A DNA stretch of 64,000 nt, taken from contig NZ_BDCC01000047.1 in assembly GCF_001613305.1 (NCBI RefSeq), positions 18,058 through 82,057 of the forward strand, written 5' to 3'. The notes beneath the pieces were generated by a model that worked only from the letters and a program-made list of their open reading frames with translations, was not told the DNA's origin and made no database searches. Made by a program: the position numbers and the translations under genes. The stretch comes from Nocardia vaccinii NBRC 15922. Lineage in GTDB: Bacteria > Actinomycetota > Actinomycetes > Mycobacteriales > Mycobacteriaceae. Below, piece by piece: positions 45,963-54,933 of this stretch. The first letter of the stretch is position 1, and every line of letters begins with the position of its first letter.

Positions 45963-46445
45963 TCAGAGTTTGTAGCCGATGTGGCGGAGTAAACGTGTAC
46001 GGGCGGCCACGTCCGCATCGCCTTCCACCCCCAGTGGGGGCGAGCCGTCGACCACACCGATGATGCCGCGGCCCAGTTCTGTCTCCGCGACGATAACGTC
46101 GACCGGATTGGCAGTGGCGCAGAAGATGCCGCACACCTCCGGCACATGACGGACCGCGTTCAATACGTTGACCGGGAAGCCCTCGCGCAGAAACACGATG
46201 AACGAGTGCCCGGCACCGAGGGTTTGCGCGTTTTTCGTTGCGAGCTCCACCAGTTCGTCGTCATTGCCCGACCGGCGTACCAACCGCGGACCGGATGCTT
46301 CACAGAATGCGAGCCCGAATTTCAGATAGGGACCGACCCCTACAAGCGCCTCATGAAGGTCTTCGACCGTCTTGATGAAGTGAGCCTGACCGACGATCAC
46401 GTTCTGATCATCCGGCTTCTCGATGCGCACCGCAGACAGTTCCAT
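45963..46445 (-). CDS. adenosine-specific kinase family protein
   Basis: A 160-residue protein: KPDDQNVIVGQAHFIKTVED, FGLAFCEASGPRLVRRSGND, FIVFLREGFPVNVLNAVRHV, IFCATANPVDVIVAETELGR and IIGVVDGSPPLGVEGD. This is the Adenosine_kin family (PF04008), full length. A Pyrobaculum member has adenosine-specific kinase activity; bacterial roles are not settled. GGAGACGATGGAG precedes the ATG. It is 178 bases downstream of katG on the same strand, so co-transcription is possible. Confidence 0.9.
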   Translation of the reverse strand: MELSAVRIEKPDDQNVIVGQAHFIKTVEDLHEALVGVGPYLKFGLAFCEASGPRLVRRSGNDDELVELATKNAQTLGAGHSFIVFLREGFPVNVLNAVRHVPEVCGIFCATANPVDVIVAETELGRGIIGVVDGSPPLGVEGDADVAARTRLLRHIGYKL

Positions 46446-46623
46446 CGCTCCATCGTCTCCCCAGCTACATACCTGCACAAGGGCAGGTCGGCGGTGATCG
46501 CTGCGAAGTCGGCGAGCTCCGGCAATCGCACGTCCGCGTTGCGGAGGCGCTCGCTCGGATGCGATGCGCCGGCGAGTGGCTCGCCGGGGCATCGCATACC
46601 GCGACTGCCCGAATTGGGTGGTG

Positions 46624-48867
46624 TTACCGGTGCAGGTCGAAACGGTCGAGGTTCATGACCTTGGTCCAGGCGTCGACGAAATCGCGCACGAACTTCTCCC
46701 CGGCACGGTCGGTGCCGTACACCTCCGCGACCGCGCGCAACTCCGAGTTGGAGCCGAAGACGAGGTCGACGCGGCTGCCGGTCCACCTCGCCTCGCCGCT
46801 CGCGCGGTCGCTACCGACGAATGTGCCGTCGTCGGCGGGCGACGGTTCCCATTTCGTGCGCATGTCGAGCAGGTTCACGAAGAAGTCGTTGGTGAGCGTC
46901 CCCGGCTTCGCGGTGAGTACGCCCAGCGCCGACTGCTTGTGGTTCGCGCCGAGTGCACGCAGGCCGCCGACGAGGACGGTCATCTCGGGAGCGCTGAGTG
47001 TCAGCAGGTTCGCCCTGTCCAGCAGCAGGTACTCGGCCGGGAGCCGGGTGCCCTTGCCGACGTAGTTGCGGAAGCCGTCCGCGGCCGGTTCGAGCAGCGA
47101 GAACGACTCGACATCGGTCAGCTCCTGCGTAGCGTCGGTACGGCCCGGGGTGAACGGCACCGTGATGTCGAATCCGGCGTCCCCGGCGCCCTTCTCGACC
47201 GCCGCGACACCGCCGAGCACGACCAGGTCCGCGAACGAGATCCGCATGTTCCCGGACTGGGCGGAGTTGAACGACTCCTGAATGCCCTCGAGCGTGCGCA
47301 CCACCTGCGCCAGCTCGTCGGGTTCGTTGACCTCCCACCCGGCCTGCGGCTGCAACCGGATCCGGCCGCCGTTGGCGCCGCCGCGCTTGTCGCTGCCGCG
47401 GAACGACGACGCCGCCGCCCATGCCGTTGAAACCAGCTGCGGCACAGTCAATCCCGAGGACAGGATGCGGCTCTTCAGGTCGGCGATCTCCGCGGGACCG
47501 ACCAATTCGTGATCGACCTCGGGAACCGGGTCCTGCCACAGCAGCGTCTCGGCCGGGACGAGCGGCCCGAGGTAGCGGGCCTTGGGGCCCATGTCGCGGT
47601 GGATCAGCTTGTACCAAGCCTTGGCGAATTCCTCGGCGAGTTCCTCGGGATGGTCGAGCCAGCGCCGGGTGATCGGCCCGTAGATCGGGTCGAGCCGCAG
47701 CGAGAGGTCGGTGGTCAGCATCGACGGGGTGCGCGTGCGCGTCCCACCCTGCGGGTCGGGCACGGTGTCGGCCCCGGCGCCGTCCTTCGGCACATACTGC
47801 CAAGCCCCGGCCGGGCTCTTGGTCTTCTCCCACTCGTAGCCGTAGAGGGTTTCCAGGAAGCTGTTGTCCCACTGGGTCGGTGTCGGCGTCCAGGTCACCT
47901 CGATACCGCTGGTGATGGCATCCGCGCCGACGCCGGTGCGGAAGCTGCTGCGCCAGCCCAGGCCCTGCTCCTCGAGCGGGGCTGCCTCCGGCTCGGGACC
48001 GACGAGATCGGCATCACCGGCGCCGTGGGTCTTGCCGAAGGTATGGCCGCCCACGATGAGCGCCGCGGTCTCGACGTCGTTCATCGCCATCCGGCGGAAG
48101 GTCTCCCGGATGTCGACCGCCGCGGCCAACGGGTCCGGATTGCCGTTGGGCCCTTCGGGATTGACATAGATCAGGCCCATTTGCACTGCGGCCAAGGGGC
48201 TTTCCAGGTTTCGCTGGCCGGTGTAACGCTCGTCGCCGAGCCAGGTGTGCTCGGGCCCCCAGTACACGTCCTGGTCGGGCTCCCACTGGTCGACGCGGCC
48301 GAAGCCGAAGCCGAAGGTCTCGAAGCCCATGGACTCCAATGCCACGTTCCCGGCGAACACGATCAGGTCGGCCCACGACAGCGCCGGGCCGTACTTCTGC
48401 TTGACCGGCCACAGCAGGCGGCGGGCCTTGTCCAGGCTGGCGTTGTCGGGCCAGCTGTTGAGCGGTGCGAACCGCTGCATGCCCGCGCCGGCGCCACCAC
48501 GGCCGTCGTGGATGCGGTAGGTGCCGGCCGCATGCCAGGACATCCGGATGAACAGTGGCCCGTAGTGGCCGAAGTCGGCCGGCCACCAGTCCTGCGAGGT
48601 GGTCATGAGTTCCTGGAGGTCGCGGCGGACCGCGTCCACATCGAGGGTGGCGAATTCCGTGGCGTAGTCGAAGTCGGGGCCCATCGGGTCGGCGACCGCG
48701 GGATTCTGCGCCAGGATTCGCAGGTTGAGCCGGTTGGGCCACCACTCCCGGTTGCTGTTTCCGCCCTCGGCGGGGTAGTTCAGATTGCCGACGACCGGGC
48801 AGCCGCTCACGCCGGGCTCGGTGCTGGCCTCTCCAATGGGTGGGTGTTCCGGGTTCTCCTTGGGCAC
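46624..48867 (-). CDS. katG: catalase-peroxidase KatG
   Basis: A 747-residue bifunctional haem catalase-peroxidase that removes H2O2 and peroxides in the cytoplasm. The distal site RMSWHAAGTYR gives R108, W111 and H112. GGHTFGKTHG gives the proximal haem ligand H275. Y234 and M260 complete the Met-Tyr-Trp adduct needed for catalase activity. The C-terminal duplicated domain is present (LVVLGGVAAVEKGAGDAGFD). The GTG at 48867 is chosen: AAAGGAATTGAC is its ribosome site, and the longer TTG start has none. It follows furA by 39 bases, the classic mycobacterial-type operon, so derepression of FurA by peroxide should raise its expression. Confidence 0.97.
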   Translation of the reverse strand: MPKENPEHPPIGEASTEPGVSGCPVVGNLNYPAEGGNSNREWWPNRLNLRILAQNPAVADPMGPDFDYATEFATLDVDAVRRDLQELMTTSQDWWPADFGHYGPLFIRMSWHAAGTYRIHDGRGGAGAGMQRFAPLNSWPDNASLDKARRLLWPVKQKYGPALSWADLIVFAGNVALESMGFETFGFGFGRVDQWEPDQDVYWGPEHTWLGDERYTGQRNLESPLAAVQMGLIYVNPEGPNGNPDPLAAAVDIRETFRRMAMNDVETAALIVGGHTFGKTHGAGDADLVGPEPEAAPLEEQGLGWRSSFRTGVGADAITSGIEVTWTPTPTQWDNSFLETLYGYEWEKTKSPAGAWQYVPKDGAGADTVPDPQGGTRTRTPSMLTTDLSLRLDPIYGPITRRWLDHPEELAEEFAKAWYKLIHRDMGPKARYLGPLVPAETLLWQDPVPEVDHELVGPAEIADLKSRILSSGLTVPQLVSTAWAAASSFRGSDKRGGANGGRIRLQPQAGWEVNEPDELAQVVRTLEGIQESFNSAQSGNMRISFADLVVLGGVAAVEKGAGDAGFDITVPFTPGRTDATQELTDVESFSLLEPAADGFRNYVGKGTRLPAEYLLLDRANLLTLSAPEMTVLVGGLRALGANHKQSALGVLTAKPGTLTNDFFVNLLDMRTKWEPSPADDGTFVGSDRASGEARWTGSRVDLVFGSNSELRAVAEVYGTDRAGEKFVRDFVDAWTKVMNLDRFDLHR

Positions 48868-48906
48868 GTCAATTCCTTTCGATAGCAAGCGAATTCGGGC
48901 TCTCGG

Positions 48907-49350
48907 TCATGAATGATGTTGGGCGGAGGGAGAGTTCGAACAGGCAGGGCACAAACCCCAATAGACGACTTCGGCCTCGTCGATGACGAAACCGTGACTG
49001 TCGGAGGCGGTCAGGCAGGGGATCTCGCCGACAGCGCAATCGACATCGGCGATCACGCCGCATTCTCGGCAGACGGCGTGGTGATGGTTGTCGCCGACGC
49101 GCGTCTCGTAGAGCGCCACCGAGCCCGTCGGCTGGATGCGCCGCAGCAGCCCCGCCGCGGTCAGGGCCCGAAGCACGTCGTAGACGGCCTGATGAGACAC
49201 CGCTCCCAGCGCTTCGCGCACCAGCCCGATGATCGAATCCGTATCCGAATGCGGTCTGCGATACACCGCCGTGAGCACCGCTATCCGCGGCGCCGTCACC
49301 CGCAGCGCAGAGCTGCGCAACATTGCCTCGAAGTCCGGGGTCGTGGACAC
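48907..49350 (-). CDS. furA: Fur family transcriptional regulator FurA
   Basis: A 147-residue Fur-family repressor: winged helix at about 10-80 (MLRSSALRVTAPRIAVLTAV, SHQAVYDVLRALTAAGLLRR), metal-binding DNHHHAVCRECG and the second Cys pair in LCPAC near the C-terminus. The GTG start encodes STTPDFEAMLRSS. Located directly upstream of katG, it should repress the furA-katG operon and respond to peroxide. Direct repeats at 49381-49399 lie in its promoter. Confidence 0.93.
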   Translation of the reverse strand: MSTTPDFEAMLRSSALRVTAPRIAVLTAVYRRPHSDTDSIIGLVREALGAVSHQAVYDVLRALTAAGLLRRIQPTGSVALYETRVGDNHHHAVCRECGVIADVDCAVGEIPCLTASDSHGFVIDEAEVVYWGLCPACSNSPSAQHHS

Positions 49351-49380
49351 ACTCTGAAGTATGACCCATTCAACCAGGCG

Positions 49381-49399
49381 TTTAGCAAGGTTTTAGCAA
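49381..49399. promoter_or_regulatory. furA-katG promoter with direct repeats
   Basis: TTTAGCAA occurs at 49381-49388 and again at 49392-49399, one helical turn (11 bp) apart, 31-50 bases upstream of the furA start in an AT-richer patch. Candidate FurA operator or promoter element. The rest of 49351-49649 shows no gene. Confidence 0.45.
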
Positions 49400-49649
49400 A
49401 CCCATAAAAGTGTCGCTATCTCGATTGTGGGATCGGATTCGCGCGCTGGTGCGACCCTGGCAAACTGCCGGACGCGACGCGCTGTTCGTTGCCTCGGAGG
49501 TCGGCGTTCGAGTTCGAGAGCGGGCTGGGTCGTGGAGGTCGGTGCCGTCTGCGGTGACGGTGTTCGGACGCCGGAAGGCCCTTCGGTGCACGGGCCGCGG
49601 GTAGTTCGACCCTGGTCGCGACGGTGGCCTCGGGAGTGTGCTGGAGAGC

Positions 49650-49937
49650 ATGTCGAAGCATCGGAAGACCTACCAGGATCATCGCACGTTGACCCGGGCC
49701 GAGCTGGCTGCCGAACTGCGCCGCCTGGCCGGCGACCTCGACGCTGGTGGGGAGCTGGGCTATGCCGGAATGGGCGGTGCCGTCAGCGTGCCCCAGCAGG
49801 TGATCCGGGAGCTGGAGATCGAACGCAGCAAGGACGACACCGGCTGGAAGGTCGAGGTCGAATTCACCTGGGCCGACCGACAGAGCGCGCTGGAAACGAT
49901 TGCCGCCCAACCGGACCACTCCGCGCAGCCGCAGTAA
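49650..49937 (+). CDS. amphi-Trp domain protein
   Basis: A 95-residue protein: SKHRKTYQDHRTLTRAELAA, ELRRLAGDLDAGG, VPQQVIRELEIERSKDD and WKVEVEFTWAD. The alternating strand pattern with W-x-V-x-V-E-F-x-W is the amphi-Trp domain, a small domain of unknown function found in actinobacteria and archaea. ATG 49650 was preferred over GTG 49638 because GGAGAGC lies before it. Confidence 0.75.
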   Translation: MSKHRKTYQDHRTLTRAELAAELRRLAGDLDAGGELGYAGMGGAVSVPQQVIRELEIERSKDDTGWKVEVEFTWADRQSALETIAAQPDHSAQPQ

Positions 49938-50460
49938 ACCCGCAGAGTCCGGGCAGCAGCCACGGGCCGGGCGCCCCGCCGCGGATCGTCGGCGGCCCCG
50001 ACAAGGACTCGGACGGATCCCGCCCAAACCTCGCTCGCCGCGGACGATCGGGGGCCGCCCGTGCCCGAAGTCCCTGAGTTGCGGCGGCGATTTCGGTCGC
50101 CATCTCGACGGCGATGTCCCCGCCCTCCTGGGCCGCGCCGTCGGCCGCGCGTTCCAGGCGGCGTACGAGCTTCTCCGGGAGGCAGTCCGGCGCGAGCTCC
50201 TGCCGCAGCAGGTTCGCCTCGGCGGCCGAGCCCAGTGCGTGCAGGGTCGCGACGACGGGGACGTCGCCATCGATCACGTTCGGGACCGAACGAACCGGTC
50301 CGTCGTCGGCGCAACGCCGAGGCCGTCCAGCAGCGGCGGGATCTGCGGTATGTCACCGGCCTGACCGGGCGTGAGCATGTCCGAGCCGGGGCCGGTGCGA
50401 TGTCGATACCACACCGGCCGACCCGGTACCCACGTAGGATCGCCTCGGTACGGGGCTGAG
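49938..50460. other. intergenic region with a possible MTHFR-type remnant
   Basis: About 520 bases. On the minus strand at 50056-50277 one frame reads IDGDVPVVATLHALGSAAEA, NLLRQELAPDCLPEKLVRRL and AVEMATEIAAATQGL. This resembles the C-terminal end of methylenetetrahydrofolate reductase-type proteins (PDCLP...RLE), without the final strand. No intact gene. Confidence 0.35.
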
Positions 50461-50721
50461 TTACTGGCTGGGTTGAGGGACGTCGACGTGGCAGTCGGCG
50501 ATCTTCGGGTTTACTCCGAGGTAGTTCAGGGGGCCGGCGACGATGGTTACCGCTATGGTTCCGGTGCTTGCGCAATTGGTGGGGGCGCTGTCGTAATAGT
50601 GGCGCTGCCAGCCTGCTATGACGCCGATGACCAGCCATATCAGGACTAAGGACATGACGAGCCGGGCGAGTGGGGACCTGGCGGCGTACATCGCGCGGCG
50701 ATCGCTTGTGTAGCTTCTCAT
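50461..50721 (-). CDS. small single-pass membrane protein
   Basis: An 86-residue protein: basic N-terminus (RSYTSDRRAMYAARSPLAR), one membrane helix (LVMSLVLIWLVIGVIAG), then an exported or cytoplasmic tail with two Cys (TNCASTGTIAVTIVAGPLNY; KIADCHVDVPQPSQ). It begins 5 bases after the CsbD stop, so the two form an operon. Similar small proteins next to csbD occur in Nocardia and mycobacteria (memory). Function unknown; stress response is suggested only by the partner. Confidence 0.75.
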   Translation of the reverse strand: MRSYTSDRRAMYAARSPLARLVMSLVLIWLVIGVIAGWQRHYYDSAPTNCASTGTIAVTIVAGPLNYLGVNPKIADCHVDVPQPSQ

Positions 50722-50726
50722 TTCAG

Positions 50727-50900
50727 TCACTTCCGGAAGGTGTCTTTGATCTTCTCGGCCGTGGTCTTCAGGTTGGACTTGACCTGGTCGGCCTTGCCCT
50801 CGTTCCGCAGCCTCGGGTTGTTGGTCATCTCGCCGATTTTTTCCTTGGCCTGACCGGTGAGTTTGTCGGCCCTGTTCTTCGCCTTGTTCGTGAAGCCCAT
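50727..50900 (-). CDS. CsbD family stress-response protein
   Basis: A 57-residue hydrophilic protein, GFTNKAKNRADKLTGQAKEK followed by KADQVKSNLKTTAEKIKDTF, the CsbD pattern (K-A-K...TGQAKEKIG...Q...). CsbD proteins are general stress proteins without known mechanism. ATG 50900 has AGGTGAAC upstream; a GTG at 50909 is in frame. First gene of a two-gene unit with 50461-50721. Confidence 0.85.
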   Translation of the reverse strand: MGFTNKAKNRADKLTGQAKEKIGEMTNNPRLRNEGKADQVKSNLKTTAEKIKDTFRK

Positions 50901-51146
50901 TACGTTCACCTATCGGTGTTACCCGGCCGCCGGATGCTGCCGGTAGTTCTGGCAATAGACCGTTTCCGGGCTTCCAAACGGGGGCCGGCAGATATCCAAC
51001 TTTCTGCGGTGATCGGGGAGATGCTCCGGCGTGCCCCCTCGAGGGCGCACGTCTCGTTCGCGTACAGCAGGCCGCAGGTGAAACCGTTCCCGTCACGTGC
51101 CGTGCCGATCGTCAACGGCGCGGGCTGATCGTTGTGCGTGGGAGAC

Positions 51147-53183
51147 TCAGGCCGTGTCGCCGGTGTCGGGTTGCTCGATCGTGCCGGTGGCGGTAGTCGT
51201 CAGTGGTATGTGGCGGGGGCGTGCCCGCAGTTCTCGATCCGCGCGAGCACCGATGCGGCGGGCCTGTCCGCGCGAGGATGCCAGTTGCCACGGCACCGAG
51301 GTGACCATGACCCCGGGGGTGTAGAGCAGTCTGGCTTTGATGCGTAGCGCGGATTGGTTGTGCAACAGTTGTTCCCACCAGCGGCCGAGTACGTACTCGG
51401 GGATGTAGATGACGATCAGGTCGTTCGGGCGTCTGTCCCGCAGGCGCCGCACGTATTCCAGGATTGGGCGGGTTACCTCACGGTATGGGGATTCGACCAC
51501 CTTGAGTGGCACCGGCAGGTCGTGGGTCTCCCATTGTTGAACGAGTGCGCGGGTGTCTGCCGGGTCGACGTTGACCGTGACCGCTTCCATGGTGTCGGCG
51601 CGGGTGGCTCGTGCGTACGCCAGCGCACGCATGGTCGGCAGGTGCAACCGTGACACCAGCACGATCGCGTGGACTCGCCCGGGAAGCAGCATGTCCCGCT
51701 CGTCGCCCTCGGTTTCGTGAGCAACGCGATCGTAGTGGCGGCGGATGGCCTTCATCATCACGAAGAACGCCGCCATCCCCGCGACCGCGATCCAGGCCCC
51801 GGCCAGGAACTTGCTGACCAGCACGATGAGCAGCACGATCCCGGTGAAGGTGAATCCGACGACGTTGATGGTCTGGCTGCGACGCATCCGCCTGCGCACG
51901 CCCGGGTCGGTCTCGGTGCGCAAGAGCCGATTCCAGTGCCGGATCATCCCGGCTTGTGAGCAGGTGAACGAGACGAACACCCCGACCACATACAAATGGA
52001 TCAACGAGGTCACGTCGGCCCGGAACGCCACCAGCAGCACCAGAGCCATGATCGACAACAGCACGATGCCATTGGAGAAGGCGAGCCGGTCACCACGGGT
52101 ATGCAGCTGGCGTGGCAGGAACCGGTCCTGCGCGAGAACCGACCCGAGGACGGGGAAACCGCTGAACGCGGTGTTGCACGCGAGGAACAAGATGATCCCG
52201 GTCGTGATCGACAAGAAGTAGAAGGCGACCGGAAATCCGGAGAAGACGGCTTGGGCGATCTGGGCTATGAGTGTCTTCTGGTGGTAGTTCGTCGGCGCCC
52301 CGACCAATTGGCCGGGGTCTTCGGCAACCCGAGCCTTGGTGATCAGCGCCAAGCCGACCAGTCCGAGCATCATCGTCACCGCCAGCGCGCCCATCATGGC
52401 GAGCGTTGTGGCGGCGTTGCGTGATTTGGGTTTACGGAATGCGGGCACGCCGTTGGAGACCGCCTCGACCCCGGTCAGTGCCGCCGACCCGGATGAGAAT
52501 GCGCGCGCAAGGAGAAATATCAACGCGAATCCTGAGACGGCGTGCTCGGGGCGTAGCTCGAACCCCGCGCTTTCCGCGCGCATCGGCGAACCGAGCAGCC
52601 AGCGCACGATGCCGGTGGCCAGCATGGCCATCATGGCGATGATGAACGCGTACACCGGGATCGCGAACGCCACACCCGATTCGCGGATGCCACGCAGGTT
52701 CGCGCCGGTCACCACGAGGACGACAATGACCGCGGCCCACACCGGATGCGCGCCGACGATCTCGATCGCCGAGCCGATGTTCGCCACGCCCGACGCCGCG
52801 GATACCGCCACCGTCAGGATATAGTCCACCAGCAGCGCGCTGCCCACCACCAGTCCGAAGTCGCGGCCCAGGTTGGTGGTCGCGACCTCGTAGTCACCGC
52901 CACCGCTGGGGTAGGCGTACACGTTCTGCCGGTAGGACGCCACCACCACGACCATGACCAGGCAGACCAGTACCGCGATCCACGGTGTGTAGGCGAATGC
53001 CGACAGGCCCGCGACGGACAACACGGTGAAGATCTCGGCCGGGGCGTAGGCGACACTCGACAACGCGTCGGAGGCGAACATAGGCAGCGCGAGACGCTTG
53101 GGCAACAAGGTATTGGACAACCGCTCACTACGGAACGGGTGACCAACCAGCAGGCGCTTGGCAGCGGCCGTCACACGAGACAC
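51147..53183 (-). CDS. APC-superfamily permease, KimA-like
   Basis: A 678-residue transporter. The N-terminus (KRLLVGHPFRSERLSNTLLP, KRLALPMFASDALSSVAYAP) is characteristic of the APC subgroup that includes the K+ importer KimA. About 12 membrane helices follow to residue 470, with SGGGDYEVATTNLGRDFGL and SSGSAALTGVEAVSNGVPAF as conserved loops. The C-terminal 200 residues are soluble, with HAIVLVSRLHLPTMRALAYA and NDLIVIYIPEYVLGRWWEQL, like a USP-type domain. Potassium uptake is an inference from family membership; Mycobacterium tuberculosis Rv2690c is of similar type. No c-di-AMP riboswitch was recognised upstream. Confidence 0.82.
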   Translation of the reverse strand: MSRVTAAAKRLLVGHPFRSERLSNTLLPKRLALPMFASDALSSVAYAPAEIFTVLSVAGLSAFAYTPWIAVLVCLVMVVVVASYRQNVYAYPSGGGDYEVATTNLGRDFGLVVGSALLVDYILTVAVSAASGVANIGSAIEIVGAHPVWAAVIVVLVVTGANLRGIRESGVAFAIPVYAFIIAMMAMLATGIVRWLLGSPMRAESAGFELRPEHAVSGFALIFLLARAFSSGSAALTGVEAVSNGVPAFRKPKSRNAATTLAMMGALAVTMMLGLVGLALITKARVAEDPGQLVGAPTNYHQKTLIAQIAQAVFSGFPVAFYFLSITTGIILFLACNTAFSGFPVLGSVLAQDRFLPRQLHTRGDRLAFSNGIVLLSIMALVLLVAFRADVTSLIHLYVVGVFVSFTCSQAGMIRHWNRLLRTETDPGVRRRMRRSQTINVVGFTFTGIVLLIVLVSKFLAGAWIAVAGMAAFFVMMKAIRRHYDRVAHETEGDERDMLLPGRVHAIVLVSRLHLPTMRALAYARATRADTMEAVTVNVDPADTRALVQQWETHDLPVPLKVVESPYREVTRPILEYVRRLRDRRPNDLIVIYIPEYVLGRWWEQLLHNQSALRIKARLLYTPGVMVTSVPWQLASSRGQARRIGARADRELRARPRHIPLTTTATGTIEQPDTGDTA

Positions 53184-53655
53184 CTGGGGAGCCTACAAGA
53201 ACGGCTCGCCACGACAGTCGAGGCGGACGCCCCGGCCTCCGGTGTGCGAGCGCTGGTGTGAGCCAGGCCGCGCGAGCCGCGCAAGTCCGACTGCCTCGCC
53301 GGCCTGGACCCGACACCCACCGCGAACTCGAAGAACGCGACGCCGACGCCTGCATCGCCACCCTGGACTGTGCCCGGCCCACCTCACCACCAGCGGCGCC
53401 GCGACCGCGCCCGCCGCGACAGGATCCGGGGCTTGGCCATCGCCAGGGCCGTCGCGGCGCGACCGGTTTCTGCCGGCTTGGTCGCCCACATCAGCACACT
53501 CGCCGGCAGCGCCTCCCCCAGCTCGGCGCCGATGGGCGCCGAGGTCACCGCCGACCGGATCGCCGGAATCACGGCCGCTCGGCTGCTGCGCCGGGCCCGC
53601 TGCCTGGTCACCGTTGTGCCCTGACAGCGGGCCGGCGTCGGCTCGCCGACCTGGT
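53184..53655. other. intergenic region with a coding-like remnant
   Basis: About 470 bases. On the plus strand at about 53430-53625 one frame has strong GC3 bias and reads GLAIARAVAARPVSAGLVAH, ISTLAGSASPSSAPMGAEVT, ADRIAGITAARLLRRARCLV then stop. I do not recognise it and see no start; probably the tail of a decayed gene. Confidence 0.35.
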
Positions 53656-54267
53656 TCAGCCGATCGGGTCGAGCACCAGCGCCTGGCGGCGTTGATGCAC
53701 CGTCAGATACCGCAGCCCGTGCGGTCCGGCGGTGAATGCGCGACGTGACCGGCGTGGCAGCCACACCAGCGCACCCGCGGTCAACTCGACCTCACCGAGC
53801 TCGGTGGTCAGGATGCCCGCGCCATCCAGTACGTGGATCAGCACATCCAGATCCGGGCCATTGTGGGCGTCGATGCGCCCGCGCGGGGCGATACGGATGA
53901 TGTTGGCATCCAGATCGCGCCGCCGTACCGGCAACGTCCACACCGCACCCGTCGTATCCGGATGCCCCGGATCGAACGCGCTGGTATCTATCAGCACCCG
54001 GGGCGGCGATGCCGAGGCCAGCTTCCCGATCCGTACCCGCCACACGCGCGGTCCGTCCTCGACCACATCCCAGCTGTACCCGCCGGGATGTTCGACCTCG
54101 AACTCGTCGCGCAGATGCCGCGGATAGTGATTGTTCACCAGCACGAACGACTCCCCGGTGGCCAGGGCATCGAACCGCGCGAAGATCGCCGGATGCTTGT
54201 CGGGCTTACGCAACTCCCGCACATCCAATTCCCCCGGTTCGGTTCCCGTCAGGTCCGTCTCGGGCAT
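53656..54267 (-). CDS. DUF2249 domain fused to cupin
   Basis: A 203-residue protein. Residues 12-80 are DUF2249 (LDVRELRKPDKHPAIFARFD, FVLVNNHYPRHLRDEFEVEH, PRVWRVRIGK). Residues 95-200 look like a cupin (DANIIRIAPRGRIDAHNGPD, LIHVLDGAGILTTELGEVEL, LVWLPRRSRRAFTAG). DUF2249 proteins often accompany hemerythrins and respiratory or nitric-oxide functions; the cupin may bind a metal. AGGAGGTGGGTCAC precedes the ATG. A palindrome lies in its AT-rich promoter. Confidence 0.75.
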   Translation of the reverse strand: MPETDLTGTEPGELDVRELRKPDKHPAIFARFDALATGESFVLVNNHYPRHLRDEFEVEHPGGYSWDVVEDGPRVWRVRIGKLASASPPRVLIDTSAFDPGHPDTTGAVWTLPVRRRDLDANIIRIAPRGRIDAHNGPDLDVLIHVLDGAGILTTELGEVELTAGALVWLPRRSRRAFTAGPHGLRYLTVHQRRQALVLDPIG

Positions 54268-54287
54268 GTGACCCACCTCCTAGTTTT

Positions 54288-54304
54288 TACAATCTCTTAT
54301 TGTA
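54288..54304. promoter_or_regulatory. palindrome in AT-rich divergent promoter
   Basis: TACAAT (54288-54293) and ATTGTA (54299-54304) are reverse complements around CTCTT, followed by TAAAATAAT. This AT-rich patch is striking in a GC-rich genome and lies between the DUF2249-cupin gene (-, starts 54267) and the gene at 54432 (+). Candidate operator for both. Confidence 0.5.
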
Positions 54305-54431
54305 TAAAATAATCCTTGCGCAGCGCGCCAGCCAAGCCATTCCGGTTATGACACGCGTCATTCATGGCCCCCGGTCCGGCAGGCAGCGGCTCGTACAACC
54401 CGCTCATGCCGGAGAACTCGAGGAGAATGCG

Positions 54432-54740
54432 ATGACCACCGCAACCCTGCCCCCGCCCCCCATCCACCACCAGCTCGAGATCCCGCAGCGCGCGGTCAGC
54501 GCGGTCCGGCGGGTGCAGGACGCGGTGCGCGCACTGCCCGCCCCGACGCTCCCGCAGGACTTGCTCGCGGCAACGACGGTGGACGATCTCGCCTCCACTC
54601 ACGTCATCGACGCCCGCACCCTCGCCGTCGTCGCCCGCAAAGACCGACACATCCAGCCGATCGCCGCGATGATCACCGAGCATCTACTCGGCGTCACCGC
54701 CACCGTCGTCGGCAGCGCAATCATCATCAGCCTCGGCTGA
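54432..54740 (+). CDS. hypothetical protein with C-terminal hydrophobic helix
   Basis: A 102-residue protein from ATG 54432 (CGAGGAGAATGC upstream). The N-terminus is Pro-rich, the middle is helical (IPQRAVSAVRRVQDAVRALP, DLLAATTVDDLASTHVID), and the C-terminus (ITEHLLGVTATVVGSAIIIS) could be a membrane anchor. I do not recognise the family. It shares the promoter region with the DUF2249-cupin gene, suggesting common control. Confidence 0.55.
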   Translation: MTTATLPPPPIHHQLEIPQRAVSAVRRVQDAVRALPAPTLPQDLLAATTVDDLASTHVIDARTLAVVARKDRHIQPIAAMITEHLLGVTATVVGSAIIISLG

Positions 54741-54933
54741 CCAACCCTGCCCGCGCCGGTTTCAGTTCCCGCAATGAATCGAACGGTGGTTCACCTCATG
54801 CATATCGGGAAAGCCACAACAGTGCAGGCATTCGATGCCATCGTCGGGAGCCGGAGGCATGCTGCCGATCGGTCCTCTCCGCGGCATGAACGCGGCTTCG
54901 CGTCCCTGGTCGAGGCCGGAACGGAGCACGCTG

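Noticed and set aside
47509..48885. 458-codon plus-strand ORF opposite katG
   Set aside because: Antisense shadow of katG; no ribosome site and no recognisable domain.
53184..53400. ydaO/c-di-AMP riboswitch upstream of the KimA-like gene
   Set aside because: No recognisable conserved ydaO motifs in the upstream DNA.
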